Notes under the pieces: model-generated
Told to the model about the DNA's origin: nothing
The model's input: the letters and a program-made list of their open reading frames with translations, nothing else
The model's database searches: none
Made by a program: the position numbers and the translations under genes
Assembly: GCF_001507855.1 (NCBI RefSeq)
Contig: NZ_LGEN01000027.1
Span: 1 to 49,003 of the forward strand
Source: Halomonas sp. 54_146
GTDB taxonomy: Bacteria; Pseudomonadota; Gammaproteobacteria; Pseudomonadales; Halomonadaceae
Direction: 5' to 3'
Length of the DNA stretch: 49,003 nucleotides
Part shown: positions 38,545-48,992 of the stretch, in pieces
How positions within the stretch are numbered: position 1 is the stretch's first letter
How the letters are laid out: the number at the start of each line of letters is the position of its first letter

Positions 38545-40566
38545 CTAGGGACCTGCAGGGCCACCTAATGGATCTGAGGGACGGCGGCGTGTTTTATCGT
38601 CATCCTCTTCGCCATCGTCTCCAGAAGCATTGTCTTTAGAAACGTCGTCTTTAGAAACGTCGTCTCCAGAAGCCTGAGCGTGCGGCTTGTCATCGCTGAC
38701 AGGCGTGCCGCCACCGGATGAATCGCCATCGTTCCAACCTTCCGGCGGGCGCGGCTCACGCCCTTCCATGATGTCCTTCAGCTGAGTGGCATCAATGGTT
38801 TCGTACTTCATTAAGGCTTCGGCCATCGCATCAAGTTTATCGCGATTATCGGTCAGGATTTGACGCGCCTGCTCGTAGCAATCGTCAATAATCTTGCGCA
38901 CTTCTTTATCCAGACGCGTGGTGGTATCACCGGACTTCATCTTGCCGCCACCCTGCCCAGGGCCGCCGAGGAACTGATGCGATTCATCCTCGTCGTACAT
39001 AATCGGACCCATCTCATCAGACAAGCCCCATTTAGCCACCATGTTATGGGCCAGTTCAGTGGCACGCTTGATATCGTTGGAAGCACCGGTGGTCACACCG
39101 TTCGGGCCTAACGTCATCTCTTCAGCAATACGGCCGCCGAACAGCGAGCAAATCTGCCCCAGAATCTGCTGACGCGACAGGCTGTAGCGATCCTCTTCCG
39201 GCAGGAACATGGTGACACCCAGCGCACGACCGCGAGGAATAATCGTCACCTTGTAGACCGGGTCATGCGACGGCACGACCAGGCCAATAATCGCGTGCCC
39301 TGACTCGTGATACGCCGTGTTGAGCTTTTCTTTATCGGTCATGACCATCGATTTGCGCTCAGCGCCCATCATGATCTTGTCCTTGGCCAGTTCAAGCTCT
39401 TCCATGCTAACCAGGCGCTTATTGCGGCGCGCGGCAAACAGTGCGGCTTCGTTAACCAAGTTGGCTAAGTCCGCGCCGGAGAAACCTGGCGTACCGCGTG
39501 CGATAATCTGAGGCTTAACATCATCCCCCAGTGGCACCTTACGCAGGTGAACACCCAAAATGTGTTCGCGACCACGGATATCGGGCAAACCTACGGTTAC
39601 CTGGCGGTCAAAGCGGCCTGGGCGCATCAATGCAGGGTCAAGCACATCGGGGCGGTTCGTTGCTGCAATAACGATGATGCCTTCATTAGCCTCGAAACCA
39701 TCCATCTCGACCAGCAGCTGGTTCAACGTCTGTTCACGCTCGTCGTTACCGCCACCCATGCCGGTACCGCGCGAGCGGCCTACGGCGTCAATCTCATCGA
39801 TAAAGATGATGCAGGGTGCCTGCTTTTTGGCCTGTTCGAACATGTCACGCACACGCGATGCACCGACACCCACGAACATTTCAACAAAGTCAGAGCCTGA
39901 GATAGAGAAAAACGGCACCTTGGCTTCACCAGCAATCGACTTCGCCAGCAGCGTTTTACCGGTACCTGGCGGGCCCACCATCAACACGCCGCGAGGAATC
40001 ATGCCGCCCAGGCGCTGGAATTTGGTTGGGTCACGCAGGAAGTCGACCAGCTCCTCTACTTCTTCCTTAGCTTCATCACAGCCTGCCACATCGGCAAAGG
40101 TTGTCTTAATCTGATCTTGAGAAAGCAGTTTGGCCTTCGATTTACCAAAGCTCATCGGGCCGCCTTTACCACCACCGGCTCCGCCCTGCATTTGGCGCAT
40201 GAAGAACATAAAGATGCCCAAAATCAACAGAATCGGGAAGCTGGCGATCAGCAGCCGCGTCCAGATACTCTGCTGCTCTGGCTCTTTACCGACAACCGTC
40301 ACATTGTTACTCAACAGGTCATCCATCAGCTTTGGATCTTCCGCCGATGGGCGGATGGTCTGAAACTGAGAGCCATCCGTGCGCTCACCGCTGATGGTGT
40401 AACCATCAATGACGACGCTACGTACCTGCTGATTTTGCACCTGCTGCACAAACTGGGAATAGTTGGTGGTTTGCGGTGCGCTTTCCGTACTGAAATTGTT
40501 GAACACTGTCAGTAGGACGGCCGCGATGACCAACCACAGAATCAGGTTCTTCGCCATATCATTCAA
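38545..40566 (-). CDS. ftsH: ATP-dependent zinc metalloprotease FtsH
   Basis: Hexameric inner-membrane AAA+ protease that degrades SecY, LpxC, sigma-32 and other proteins. 673 aa: TM1 ([15 protein letters not shown]), periplasmic domain (~25-105), TM2 ([18 protein letters not shown]), Walker [12 protein letters not shown] region ([18 protein letters not shown]), zinc motif HESGH and a second acidic ligand region. The C-terminal ~60 residues are low-complexity and very acidic, with a 15-bp coding repeat. TTG at 40566 has GAGG upstream; ATG at 40557 (MAKNLILW) is the alternative start. Confidence 0.97.
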   Translation of the reverse strand: MNDMAKNLILWLVIAAVLLTVFNNFSTESAPQTTNYSQFVQQVQNQQVRSVVIDGYTISGERTDGSQFQTIRPSAEDPKLMDDLLSNNVTVVGKEPEQQSIWTRLLIASFPILLILGIFMFFMRQMQGGAGGGKGGPMSFGKSKAKLLSQDQIKTTFADVAGCDEAKEEVEELVDFLRDPTKFQRLGGMIPRGVLMVGPPGTGKTLLAKSIAGEAKVPFFSISGSDFVEMFVGVGASRVRDMFEQAKKQAPCIIFIDEIDAVGRSRGTGMGGGNDEREQTLNQLLVEMDGFEANEGIIVIAATNRPDVLDPALMRPGRFDRQVTVGLPDIRGREHILGVHLRKVPLGDDVKPQIIARGTPGFSGADLANLVNEAALFAARRNKRLVSMEELELAKDKIMMGAERKSMVMTDKEKLNTAYHESGHAIIGLVVPSHDPVYKVTIIPRGRALGVTMFLPEEDRYSLSRQQILGQICSLFGGRIAEEMTLGPNGVTTGASNDIKRATELAHNMVAKWGLSDEMGPIMYDEDESHQFLGGPGQGGGKMKSGDTTTRLDKEVRKIIDDCYEQARQILTDNRDKLDAMAEALMKYETIDATQLKDIMEGREPRPPEGWNDGDSSGGGTPVSDDKPHAQASGDDVSKDDVSKDNASGDDGEEDDDKTRRRPSDPLGGPAGP
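38617..38676. repeat. In-frame 15-bp repeat in the ftsH C-terminus
   Basis: Plus-strand units GTCTCCAGAAGCATT, GTCTTTAGAAACGTC, GTCTTTAGAAACGTC (identical, 38632-38661), GTCTCCAGAAGCCTG. On the coding strand they give repeated five-residue blocks [15 protein letters not shown]. The unit is a multiple of 3, so the reading frame is kept. Confidence 0.9.
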
Positions 40567-40619
40567 GGGGCTACCCTCATTACAAGAATCCGTCAGTTAA
40601 ATCATGATGCTTAATACAC

Positions 40620-40679
40620 CCTGGTACTCGTCAACCTGGTATTCATCAACCTGGTATTTATCAACCTAGTACTAGGACA
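40620..40679. repeat. 15-bp tandem repeat upstream of ftsH
   Basis: CCTGGTACTCGTCAA (40620-40634), CCTGGTATTCATCAA (40635-40649), CCTGGTATTTATCAA (40650-40664), CCTAGTACTAGGACA (40665-40679). It begins 53 bp upstream of the ftsH start, where promoter elements could lie. The rest of this 361-bp spacer (40567-40927) has no convincing gene. Confidence 0.88.
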
Positions 40680-40825
40680 CTACATCAGCATCAAGCGTTC
40701 AACCATTGCCAAAGCGTCTTATGCCTCGGGCCATCTATGTCACGCGCACTCATTGCGACTAATGTGACACACGTTGCGCTTGCCTGTCTGGCAATCGCGC
40801 TGATAAATCTTGGCTATAAGCCATA

Positions 40826-40845
40826 CGAGCGGCTAGAGCCGCTCG
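40826..40845. terminator. Palindrome downstream of rlmE
   Basis: CGAGCGGC, loop TAGA, GCCGCTCG (8-bp perfect stem), with a second small palindrome TGGCT/AGCCA just beside it (40811-40823). No T-tract, so it is a weak terminator candidate or an mRNA 3'-end barrier. Confidence 0.45.
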
Positions 40846-40852
40846 AACAACA

Positions 40853-40932
40853 GAGCCACACGGGCAGTCACCGAACTATACGGGCAATTGCCGAGCCACA
40901 CGGGCAATCGCCGAACTATACGGACAATTAAC
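40853..40932. repeat. 20-bp tandem repeat at the rlmE stop with 40-bp alternation
   Basis: Units 40853-40872 GAGCCACACGGGCAGTCACC, 40873-40892 GAACTATACGGGCAATTGCC, 40893-40912 GAGCCACACGGGCAATCGCC, 40913-40932 GAACTATACGGACAATTAAC. The units alternate between two types, so a 20-bp unit was doubled and then the 40-bp pair was duplicated. The rlmE stop (40928-40930) is inside the last unit. Confidence 0.92.
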
Positions 40933-41611
40933 CGCGAAACCCTTCTGCCAGAAAGTAGACTTCACGGGAGCGTGCCCGCGAGGCATCTGGTTTGCGCGTT
41001 ACTACTTTGCTAAAGCTGCCGCGTAACTCTTTCAAGTAAGCGTCAAAGCCCTCACCTTGGAATACCTTAGCTAAAAAACGGCCGCCAAGTGACAACGTTT
41101 CGCGAGCCAACTCCAACGCTAACTCCACGAGATACATCGCCTGAGGCTGATCAATCGCTGCCATACCACTCATATTGGGGGCCATATCCGACATCACAAG
41201 GTCTACGCGACGATTATCAAGACGTTTTAGTATCGCGTCTAGCACCGCTTGTTCAGTGAAGTCGCCTTGGATAAAGTCCACACCGGCCAGCGCATCCATC
41301 TCGAGAATATCAGAGGCAATGACCACACCTTCTGGCCCAACTTTCTCGGCAGCAATCTGGCTCCACCCGCCAGGCGCTGCGCCTAGGTCGATCACCGTCA
41401 TACCTGGACGAAACAGCTTATCCTTCTCATCCAATTCAATCAGTTTGTAGCTTGCGCGAGAGCGATAGCCATCTTGCCAGCTCTGCTTTACGTACTGGTC
41501 GTCAAAATGCTCCTTTTTCCAATTGGCGCTGGTCTTGCTCACTGAATGTTTACGACTTGGGGGCTTTTGCTGCATGTAGGAATCTAACACTGGAATAAGA
41601 GATGGGCGCAT
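40928..41611 (-). CDS. rlmE: 23S rRNA (uridine(2552)-2'-O)-methyltransferase
   Basis: FtsJ/RrmJ family, methylates U2552 in the 23S A-loop using SAM; helps 50S assembly. Motifs: [27 protein letters not shown] (first catalytic Lys), SAM motif [23 protein letters not shown] (catalytic Asp), [10 protein letters not shown] (Lys) and RSREVYFLA (Glu). 227 aa from 41611; an ATG at residue 13 ([11 protein letters not shown]) may be the true start, as the first 12 residues are not family-like and neither start has a clear SD. Divergent from yhbY, upstream of ftsH as in E. coli. Confidence 0.95.
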   Translation of the reverse strand: MRPSLIPVLDSYMQQKPPSRKHSVSKTSANWKKEHFDDQYVKQSWQDGYRSRASYKLIELDEKDKLFRPGMTVIDLGAAPGGWSQIAAEKVGPEGVVIASDILEMDALAGVDFIQGDFTEQAVLDAILKRLDNRRVDLVMSDMAPNMSGMAAIDQPQAMYLVELALELARETLSLGGRFLAKVFQGEGFDAYLKELRGSFSKVVTRKPDASRARSREVYFLAEGFRG

Positions 41612-41689
41612 TCACGCGATTGCTTTCACTCGGTGGCATTTCACCGTAAGATGGAACGTTAAGCGCTAACCGGGATACCGCAAGATACC

Positions 41690-42016
41690 ATGAGCTTGTC
41701 ACAGGCACAAAAGAAAGCATTTCGTAGCATTGGCCACCACCTTAACCCCGTGGTCACCGTTTCTGAGAACGGCGTCTCCGAAAATTTGCTCGCAGAACTT
41801 AACCGCGCGCTCACTGATCACGAACTGATCAAAGTGAAGCTCGCTCTTCCTGAGCGTGATGATCGTGCTGCTATGATAGCCGAACTGATCGCCAACAGCC
41901 GCGCAGAGCTTGTACAAACCATCGGCAAAATGGCGCTGCTCTACCGCAGAAACCCGCAGGTGAACCCAAAGCTTTCTAATGTTACGCGCTTTGAGAACCA
42001 CCACGGTCGGCATTAA
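41690..42016 (+). CDS. yhbY: YhbY family RNA-binding protein (CRS1-YhbY domain)
   Basis: 108 aa, a single CRM domain that binds pre-50S ribosomal particles. Features: an N-terminal KKAFRSIGHHLNPVVTVSENGVSENLLAEL stretch, HELIKVKL, and IGKMALLYRRNPQVNPK. Standing divergent to rlmE is the usual gammaproteobacterial arrangement. The stop region (ATTAATTGCCAG) is repeated 30-odd bp downstream, before the terminator at 42061. Confidence 0.94.
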   Translation: MSLSQAQKKAFRSIGHHLNPVVTVSENGVSENLLAELNRALTDHELIKVKLALPERDDRAAMIAELIANSRAELVQTIGKMALLYRRNPQVNPKLSNVTRFENHHGRH

Positions 42017-42060
42017 TTGCCAGGGTATCAACTACCTAAGTATTAATTTCCAGATAGCCA

Positions 42061-42110
42061 AACGCCCCTTCAACCGACCTAACGCAGGTCAGTTGAAGGG
42101 GCGTTTTTTT
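42061..42110 (+). terminator. Strong terminator after yhbY, abutting the greA stop
   Basis: Stem AACGCCCCTTCAACCGACCT (42061-42080), loop AACGC, matching arm (42086-42105) with one mismatch, then T-run to 42110. greA ends at 42112 from the other side, so the hairpin may serve both genes, though the minus-side T-run is poor. Confidence 0.93.
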
Positions 42111-42111
42111 A

Positions 42112-42588
42112 TCACACGTGTTCGACGTTACCTACTTCATACTCCACGTCGCCGCCGGGTGTTTTGACCACCACGACATCGCCTTCTTCTTTGCCGATCA
42201 GCGCACGGGCGATCGGAGAGGTGACCGAAATACGGCCGGACTTAATATCCGCCTCATCTTCGCCAACAATGCGGTAAGTGACTTCCGCGTCAGTATCCAG
42301 GTTAAGCAGCGATACCGTGACCCCGAAAATCACTTTGCCGGTTTTCGGCAATTTAGTGACATCAATCACTTGCGCGACGGAAAGCTTACTTTCGATTTCC
42401 TGAATGCGCCCTTCGATAAACCCCTGCTGCTCGCGAGCGGCGTGATACTCAGCGTTCTCTTTAAGATCACCGTGTTCACGCGCTTCAGCGATGGCCGCGA
42501 TTACCTGCGGACGCGCTTCGCTTTTAAGGTGGTCGAGCTCTTCACGAAGGCTTCTTTCTCCCGCTACTGTCATCGGGACCTTGTTCAT
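42112..42588 (-). CDS. greA: Transcription elongation factor GreA
   Basis: Rescues backtracked RNA polymerase by stimulating transcript cleavage. 158 aa: N-terminal coiled coil with the tip acidic residues in [22 protein letters not shown], and a C-terminal FKBP-like domain ([29 protein letters not shown]). The ATG overlaps the carB TGA (ATGA) with AGGAG 7 nt upstream, as in the Pseudomonas car-greA operon. Confidence 0.98.
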   Translation of the reverse strand: MNKVPMTVAGERSLREELDHLKSEARPQVIAAIAEAREHGDLKENAEYHAAREQQGFIEGRIQEIESKLSVAQVIDVTKLPKTGKVIFGVTVSLLNLDTDAEVTYRIVGEDEADIKSGRISVTSPIARALIGKEEGDVVVVKTPGGDVEYEVGNVEHV

Positions 42589-45500
42589 TGACTTGCTCCT
42601 GCATGCAGATCCTGAAGGCGCCGCACCGTAATCTCCCTACCGTACTCAAGCGCCATACAAACAGCATTAGCGCCCGCCAAGGTGGTCGCATAGGGCACCT
42701 TGCGCGAGAGAGCAGTACGGCGAATGACCGAAGAGTCGTTGATAGCCTGACGACCTTCAGTAGTGTTCACAATGTAGGCGATTTCGTCGTTCTTAAGCAG
42801 ATCGACGATATGGGGACGGCCTTCGTAAACTTTATTGACGTGCTCCACGGCAAGCCCAGCAGCTTCCAGCGCCGCCGCCGTTCCTCGTGTTGCACATAGC
42901 GTAAAGCCCAATGCTAACAGAGAACGCCCTACTTCGATAATCCCTGCTTTGTCCGGCTCGCGCACGGAAAGGAACGCTTTACGCTCACCGGTTAGCGCAG
43001 GAATTGCCTCGCCTGCCCCCAGCTGGGCTTTAAAAAATGCCTCAGCGAAGGTATCGCCAGAGCCCATTACTTCACCGGTGGACTTCATTTCCGGCGAGAG
43101 GATCGGATCGACGCCAGGGAATTTATTAAACGGGAAAACCGCTTCTTTAACGCTATAGAAATGCGGCACTATTTCGCGCTCAAAGCCCTGTTCAGCCAGG
43201 GTTTTACCGGCCATGCAGCGGGCAGCGATTTGCGCCAGCGAAACACCAATGCACTTGGATACAAACGGCACGGTACGCGAGGCGCGCGGGTTGACCTCAA
43301 TCACGTAGATCTCGCCATCCTGCCAGGCCAGCTGTACGTTCATTAAGCCTTTAACGCCCAGCTCAACCGCCATCTGCTTAACCTGTTCACGCATTTGGTC
43401 CTGCACATCAGCGGGCAGCGAGTAAGGCGGCAGTGAACAGGCGGAGTCGCCAGAGTGAACGCCCGCTTGCTCGACGTGCTGCATGATGCCGCCAATCACC
43501 ACTTGCTGGCCGTCCGACACGGCATCGATATCAATCTCAATCGCCGCACTCAAGAAACGATCAAGCAGCACCGGCGAATCATTGGAAACCTTGACCGCGT
43601 GGGTCATGTAATTTTCAAGTTCAGAGGCGTCGTAAACGATTTCCATCGCCCGCCCGCCCAGCACGTAGCTGGGGCGCACGACCAGCGGGTAGCCAATTAC
43701 CTCAGCTTTATCAAACGCTTCTTCAAAGCTGCGCGCCGTGGCATTGGGCGGCTGCTTTAGACCCAGCTTGTCGATCATCACCTGGAAGCGTTCGCGGTCT
43801 TCGGCGCGGTCGATGGCGTCTGGCGTGGTGCCGATAATCGGCACGCCTGCTGCTTCCAGCTCGCGAGCCAATTTCAGCGGCGTTTGGCCACCAAACTGAA
43901 CAATCACGCCTACTGGCTTCTCTTTGTCGGCAATTTCGAGCACGTCTTCCAGGGTCACCGGCTCAAAGTAGAGACGATCAGAGGTGTCGTAGTCGGTAGA
44001 AACGGTTTCCGGGTTGCAGTTGACCATGATGGTTTCATAGCCGTCTGCATGCATGGCGAAAGCGGCGTGAACGCAGCAGTAGTCAAACTCGATGCCCTGG
44101 CCGATACGGTTGGGCCCACCGCCCAACACCATAATTTTCTGACGGTCAGACACATCGGCCTCGCACTCCTCTTCGTAGGTGGAGTACATATAGGCAGTAT
44201 CCGAGGCGAACTCAGCGGCGCAGGTATCAACGCGCTTATAAACCGGGCGAATGCCCGCCGCTTGGCGAGTTTTACGGAACTCTTTTTCTGGCACACCCAG
44301 CAGTTTGGCCAGGCGCGCATCGCCAAACCCTTTGCGCTTAAGCTGGTAAAGCTCGCGGGTGGAAAAATCTGACAGCGTGCGCTTGGCGACAGCATTTTCA
44401 GTCAGCACTAAATCTTCAAGCTGCACCAGGAACCAGGGGTCGATATTGGTCAGTGCAAACACGTCTTCAACGCTCATGCCTGAACGCATGGCGTCGGCAA
44501 TGTAGAAAATACGCTCGGCACCGGCGGCCTGCAGCTCGCCCTGGATGATCGCCATGTTGTCCGGCGTGAAATCGGTGATGATCGGATCAAGGCCATCGTT
44601 ACCGGTTTCCAGACCGCGCAGGGCTTTCTGCAGCGACTCTTGGAAGGTACGGCCAATCGCCATCACCTCACCCACCGACTTCATCTGGGTGGTTAGGCGG
44701 TCGTTCGCTTGAGGGAATTTCTCGAACGTAAAGCGCGGGATTTTAGTGACCACGTAATCAATCGACGGCTCAAACGACGCAGGCGTGCGGCCACCGGTGA
44801 TGTCGTTTTGCAGCTCATCCAGGGTGTAACCCACCGCCAGCTTGGCGGCGATTTTAGCAATCGGGAAGCCAGTGGCCTTTGATGCCAGCGCCGAGGAGCG
44901 CGACACCCGCGGGTTCATCTCGATAACCACTAAGCGGCCGGTTTTCGGGTCCATACCGAACTGGACGTTGGAGCCGCCGGTTTCCACACCAATCTCGCGC
45001 AGTACCGCGAGGCTGGCGTCCCGCATGATCTGGTACTCTTTATCGGTCAGCGTTTGCGCTGGCGCGACGGTAATCGAGTCACCGGTATGCACACCCATGG
45101 GGTCGAAGTTTTCAATCGCACAGACGATGATGCAGTTGTCGTTGCGGTCGCGCACTACTTCCATTTCGTACTCTTTCCACCCCAGCAGCGACTCATCAAT
45201 CAGCAGCTCGTGGTTGTTGGAAAGCTCGAAACCGCGGGTACAAATTTCTTCAAACTCTTCCTTGTTGTACGCCACGCCGCCGCCGGAGCCGCCCATGGTG
45301 TAGGAAGGGCGAATAATGGTCGGGAAGCCCAGTTCAGCCTGAATTTCCCAGGCCTCCTCCATGCTGTGCGCGACTTTCGCTTTCGGGCACTCTAAGCCAA
45401 TGCGCTTCATGGCCTGGTCGAACAGGTCGCGGTCTTCGGCCATGTTAATGGCATCGGCGTTGGCACCGATCATTTCAACATTGTACTTGGCAAGCACGCC

Positions 45501-45815
45501 GTGCTTTTCAAGCTCAAGCGCACAGTTCAGCGCCGTTTGGCCACCCATGGTGGGCAAAATGGCGTCCGGGCGTTCGGCTTCAATAATTTTTTCCACCGCC
45601 TGCCAAGTGATCGGCTCGATGTAGGTGGCATCGGCCATGGCCGGGTCGGTCATGATGGTGGCGGGGTTGGAGTTGACCAACACCACCCGGTAACCCTCCT
45701 CGCGCAGCGCTTTACACGCCTGAGCGCCGGAGTAGTCGAATTCGCAGGCCTGGCCGATGACAATCGGGCCAGCGCCAATGATCAAAATAGTATTGATGTC
45801 GGTACGCTTAGGCAT
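42585..45815 (-). CDS. carB: Carbamoyl-phosphate synthase, large subunit
   Basis: Makes carbamoyl phosphate for pyrimidine and arginine synthesis from bicarbonate, ATP and glutamine-derived ammonia. 1076 aa with two duplicated ATP-grasp halves ([20 protein letters not shown] in the first, [19 protein letters not shown] in the second), each with its metal-binding region ([37 protein letters not shown]), and a C-terminal allosteric MGS domain (~940-1076) for UMP/ornithine control. 78 bp after carA. Confidence 0.98.
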   Translation of the reverse strand: MPKRTDINTILIIGAGPIVIGQACEFDYSGAQACKALREEGYRVVLVNSNPATIMTDPAMADATYIEPITWQAVEKIIEAERPDAILPTMGGQTALNCALELEKHGVLAKYNVEMIGANADAINMAEDRDLFDQAMKRIGLECPKAKVAHSMEEAWEIQAELGFPTIIRPSYTMGGSGGGVAYNKEEFEEICTRGFELSNNHELLIDESLLGWKEYEMEVVRDRNDNCIIVCAIENFDPMGVHTGDSITVAPAQTLTDKEYQIMRDASLAVLREIGVETGGSNVQFGMDPKTGRLVVIEMNPRVSRSSALASKATGFPIAKIAAKLAVGYTLDELQNDITGGRTPASFEPSIDYVVTKIPRFTFEKFPQANDRLTTQMKSVGEVMAIGRTFQESLQKALRGLETGNDGLDPIITDFTPDNMAIIQGELQAAGAERIFYIADAMRSGMSVEDVFALTNIDPWFLVQLEDLVLTENAVAKRTLSDFSTRELYQLKRKGFGDARLAKLLGVPEKEFRKTRQAAGIRPVYKRVDTCAAEFASDTAYMYSTYEEECEADVSDRQKIMVLGGGPNRIGQGIEFDYCCVHAAFAMHADGYETIMVNCNPETVSTDYDTSDRLYFEPVTLEDVLEIADKEKPVGVIVQFGGQTPLKLARELEAAGVPIIGTTPDAIDRAEDRERFQVMIDKLGLKQPPNATARSFEEAFDKAEVIGYPLVVRPSYVLGGRAMEIVYDASELENYMTHAVKVSNDSPVLLDRFLSAAIEIDIDAVSDGQQVVIGGIMQHVEQAGVHSGDSACSLPPYSLPADVQDQMREQVKQMAVELGVKGLMNVQLAWQDGEIYVIEVNPRASRTVPFVSKCIGVSLAQIAARCMAGKTLAEQGFEREIVPHFYSVKEAVFPFNKFPGVDPILSPEMKSTGEVMGSGDTFAEAFFKAQLGAGEAIPALTGERKAFLSVREPDKAGIIEVGRSLLALGFTLCATRGTAAALEAAGLAVEHVNKVYEGRPHIVDLLKNDEIAYIVNTTEGRQAINDSSVIRRTALSRKVPYATTLAGANAVCMALEYGREITVRRLQDLHAGASQ

Positions 45816-45893
45816 AACGGTTCCCGCAAAAAATGGTGACGATGAACGACAAAAACGGCGTAACTGAGCAGCTAGAAAACAGCGCAGCCAGGA

Positions 45894-47054
45894 TCAGCGG
45901 CGCGCTTGCATCATGGTGATAAAGCGATCAAACAGCGGCGCTACGTCGCGCGGGCCGGGGCTGGCTTCCGGGTGGCCTTGAAAGCTGAAGGCCGGCCGGT
46001 CGGTAAGCTCAATCCCCTGCAAGGTGCCATCAAACAGCGAGCGGTGCGTGGCGCGCACGTTGCTGGGCAACGTTGCTTCATCAGCGGCAAAGCCGTGGTT
46101 CTGGCTGGTGATCATCACTGTGCCGGTGGCTAAATCTTGCACTGGATGGTTGGCGCCGTGGTGGCCGTGACTCATCTTGACGGTCTTCGCGCCGGAGGCC
46201 AGGGCTAGCAGCTGGTGGCCCAGGCAGATACCAAATACCGGCGTGTTGGTTTCCAGCACCTCTTGAATGGCTTTGATGGCGTAGTCGCAGGGCTCAGGGT
46301 CACCCGGGCCGTTGGCTAGAAAGACGCCATCAGGCTTCATTGCCAGCACGTCTGCGGCAGGCGTTTGCGCCGGCACCACCGTCAGGCGGCAGCCGCGCGC
46401 GGCCAGCATACGCAGGATGTTAAATTTCACGCCGTAATCAAAAGCCACCACGTGGTAGGGGCGCTCACTTTGCGCAGCATCAGCGTAGCCTTCGCCCAGG
46501 GTCCACTCGCCTTCTGACCACTCGTAGGCTTCTTTGCAGGAGACTTCTTTAGCCAAATCCATGCCCTTCAAACCGGGGAAGGCTTTGGCGGCTTCCAGCG
46601 CCCGCGCCACCGCTTCTTCGCCTTCGGCCTCAGCGCCCGCCAAAATCGCCCCGTTCTGCGCGCCTTTATCACGCAAAATGCGCGTTAGGCGGCGGGTGTC
46701 GATATCGGCAATGCCCAGCACGTTTTGGCTTTTCAGGTAGTCTGAAAGCGATTGCTCAGAACGAAAGCTGCTTGCCATAAGCGGTAGATCGCGAATCACC
46801 AGGCCCGCTGCGGCGATAGAATCAGACTCAATATCTTCAGCATTAATGCCGGTGTTGCCGATATGCGGATAGGTGAGGGTAACGATTTGGCGGGTATAGG
46901 AGGGGTCGGTGAGGATCTCTTGGTAGCCGGTCATGGCCGTATTGAACACCACCTCACCGCTGGTTAGTCCATCTGCACCAATGGCGATACCGTGGAACAC
47001 ACTGCCATCTTCCAGGGCCAATATTGCGGGTTTGCTCAATGCGGGGTTATTCAA
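45894..47054 (-). CDS. carA: Carbamoyl-phosphate synthase, small subunit
   Basis: Glutamine amidotransferase subunit that delivers ammonia to CarB. 386 aa: N-terminal domain ([38 protein letters not shown]), class I GATase with [12 protein letters not shown], nucleophile Cys in [13 protein letters not shown] and the His/Glu pair in [10 protein letters not shown]. The start codon is TTG (47052-47054) with GGGAGG 8 nt upstream; I recall a TTG start for Pseudomonas aeruginosa carA too. Preceded by a terminator hairpin (47143-47190). Confidence 0.97.
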   Translation of the reverse strand: MNNPALSKPAILALEDGSVFHGIAIGADGLTSGEVVFNTAMTGYQEILTDPSYTRQIVTLTYPHIGNTGINAEDIESDSIAAAGLVIRDLPLMASSFRSEQSLSDYLKSQNVLGIADIDTRRLTRILRDKGAQNGAILAGAEAEGEEAVARALEAAKAFPGLKGMDLAKEVSCKEAYEWSEGEWTLGEGYADAAQSERPYHVVAFDYGVKFNILRMLAARGCRLTVVPAQTPAADVLAMKPDGVFLANGPGDPEPCDYAIKAIQEVLETNTPVFGICLGHQLLALASGAKTVKMSHGHHGANHPVQDLATGTVMITSQNHGFAADEATLPSNVRATHRSLFDGTLQGIELTDRPAFSFQGHPEASPGPRDVAPLFDRFITMMQARR

Positions 47055-47120
47055 GACAAGGTCCTCCCATGCTGGTGGGAGCCTGTGGGCGCAGGCTCGG
47101 CGATCCGGTTACGGCGTTTT

Positions 47121-47228
47121 CTATAGGCAAACGTCGGGTCGTAAAAAAGCGGGACGAAGCCGATAATAAAAAATCGGTTTCATCCCGCTTGTTGTTCTCT
47201 TCCATGGCATCGTAACGGCGTTGGCCAT
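47121..47228 (-). promoter_or_regulatory. Candidate carAB attenuator with leader ORF
   Basis: About 90 nt upstream of carA on the minus strand is an 18-bp stem (47173-47190 with 47147-47164; one G.U pair, one mismatch), loop TTTTTATT, then a TTTTTT run (47143-47148). The hairpin is nearly 400 bp beyond dapB, so it is better placed to control carA than to end dapB. A 35-codon ORF (47228 down to TAG at 47121) passes through the hairpin and contains ATT TTT TAT TAT codons. This is like pyrBI leaders, where slow RNAP at low UTP lets the ribosome open the terminator. No SD is seen for that ORF, and another frame (ATG 47204) is also open through the hairpin. Confidence 0.55.
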
Positions 47229-47241
47229 GGTGCAGCGTTGA

Positions 47242-47294
47242 GCTGGCTATATTGCTAACGCTGGCTATGTTCTAACACTGACTATGTTTCTAAC
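47242..47294. repeat. 18-bp tandem repeat in the carA leader region
   Basis: Plus strand: GCTGGCTATATTGCTAAC (47242-47259), GCTGGCTATGTTCTAAC (47260-47276), ACTGACTATGTTTCTAAC (47277-47294). On the minus strand each unit carries a -10-like TATAGC or CATAGY; the outermost CATAGT is 17 bp from a TTGCAC, so this could be a multiplied carA promoter. The rest of the spacer 47295-47472 shows no gene. Confidence 0.8.
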
Positions 47295-47472
47295 ATAAGG
47301 CCAGTGCAACAAGCGCGGTGCTTTTTACAAAAAGCGTTCTACAGGCGTTCATTCACTGTAGATATGCTGCTGTTTTTGCAGCCACTGGGCCAAAATTTTT
47401 GGAATGTTACAGGAATTCTGGAACTAAGGCTACCCCTTAATTACAGGGCTACCCCAGCGATAGCTCTCTGAG

Positions 47473-47557
47473 AGGGCGCTGTAAATCAATCCATGGACGC
47501 TACATTTGCCATCCATGGCAAATGACCCTCTCTACGAGCGATCCCTGGCGCCCTGTA
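47473..47557 (+). repeat. Dispersed palindromic element, copy B
   Basis: GAGGGCGCTGTAAATC, ATGGACGCTAC, a perfect palindrome with 10-bp arms (CATTTGCCAT and ATGGCAAATG) around CC at 47503-47524, GACCCTC, CTGGCGCCCTGTAA. The layout is identical to copy A (10143-10228), and the palindrome core GCCATCCATGGC is shared. Lies just downstream of dapB. Confidence 0.85.
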
Positions 47558-47574
47558 AAAGTAACAGCCACTTC

Positions 47575-48438
<864 letters not shown>

Positions 48439-48481
48439 TTATAGCAGACGCACCAGCGCATACGGCGTCCTCGTTTTTCGC

Positions 48482-48535
48482 AGTAGCCTAGCTTTTCCCA
48501 GTAGCTTGGCTTATCGAAGTACCCTGGCTTACTAG
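48482..48535. repeat. 18-bp tandem repeat at the stop codon of the DUF2218 gene
   Basis: AGTAGCCTAGCTTTTCCC (48482-48499), AGTAGCTTGGCTTATCGA (48500-48517), AGTACCCTGGCTTACTAG (48518-48535). The third unit contains the gene's TAG (48532-48534 on the minus strand). Confidence 0.82.
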
Positions 48536-48813
48536 TTCTCCCATACGATCGCCAGCACTTCATCGCCTGCCATACGAATCAGGTGGCGCTCGACAACGCC
48601 TTCAAGCTCATCCAAATGCTCCTCTTCAAGCGTTTCGATAGCGACTACCAACTTATCGGGTTCAGCGAGCATTAAGCAGGTGCCGGTAGCAAAGGTGATT
48701 TTGGCCTGCTGATCGGTTTGTTCAACCTCTAGCTTATGCGCCCAATGCTTGCACAAACGATTGATCAAACGCTCTGCAGAAGGCGTGGTAATTTCAGCAC
48801 GGGAAAGCGGCAT
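48532..48813 (-). CDS. DUF2218 domain protein
   Basis: 93 aa, probably cytosolic. Matches the DUF2218 pattern: an N-terminal helix with RLINRLCKHWAHKLEVE, a beta-stretch (AKITFATGTCLMLAEPDKLVVAIE), and LEGVVERHLIRMAGDEVLAIVWEN. Function is unknown. AGGAG 8 nt before the ATG; TATAAC about 22 bp upstream of the ATG could be a -10, with no good -35. Confidence 0.82.
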   Translation of the reverse strand: MPLSRAEITTPSAERLINRLCKHWAHKLEVEQTDQQAKITFATGTCLMLAEPDKLVVAIETLEEEHLDELEGVVERHLIRMAGDEVLAIVWEN

Positions 48814-48925
48814 AGCGGTGACTCCTGGTGGTTATACTCGCATTGATATCTCTTAGCCTAGAGCGAAGCGACCAGCGTTGCCAAGCAAATGAACGAGCAG
48901 ACCGTTGAACCCTCCGACGATTCAT

Positions 48926-48992
48926 TCAAAGAATAGAATCGCGGATTCTTACCCCTCTCACGCGCTCTGTTGCCAGAGCGAGGAGAGCGATA
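48926..48992. other. Inverted repeats at the right edge of the window
   Basis: AGAATC-GCG-GATTCT (48935-48949) and CGCTCTG-TTGC-style CAGAGCG with flanking CTCTC/GAGAG (48956-48986) form two small hairpins. No T-tract is visible on either strand and no gene end can be recognised between 48814 and 49003. They may belong to the 3' region of the next gene. Confidence 0.35.

Noticed and set aside
40737..40931. A 64-codon frame opposite the rlmE-ftsH spacer
   Set aside because: Its end is made of the 20-bp repeat; no SD or similarity to a protein family.
42018..42060. ATTAATTGCCAG/ATTAATTTCCAG direct repeat after yhbY as a separate repeat feature
   Set aside because: Only two short, spaced copies; could be chance, so mentioned with yhbY only.
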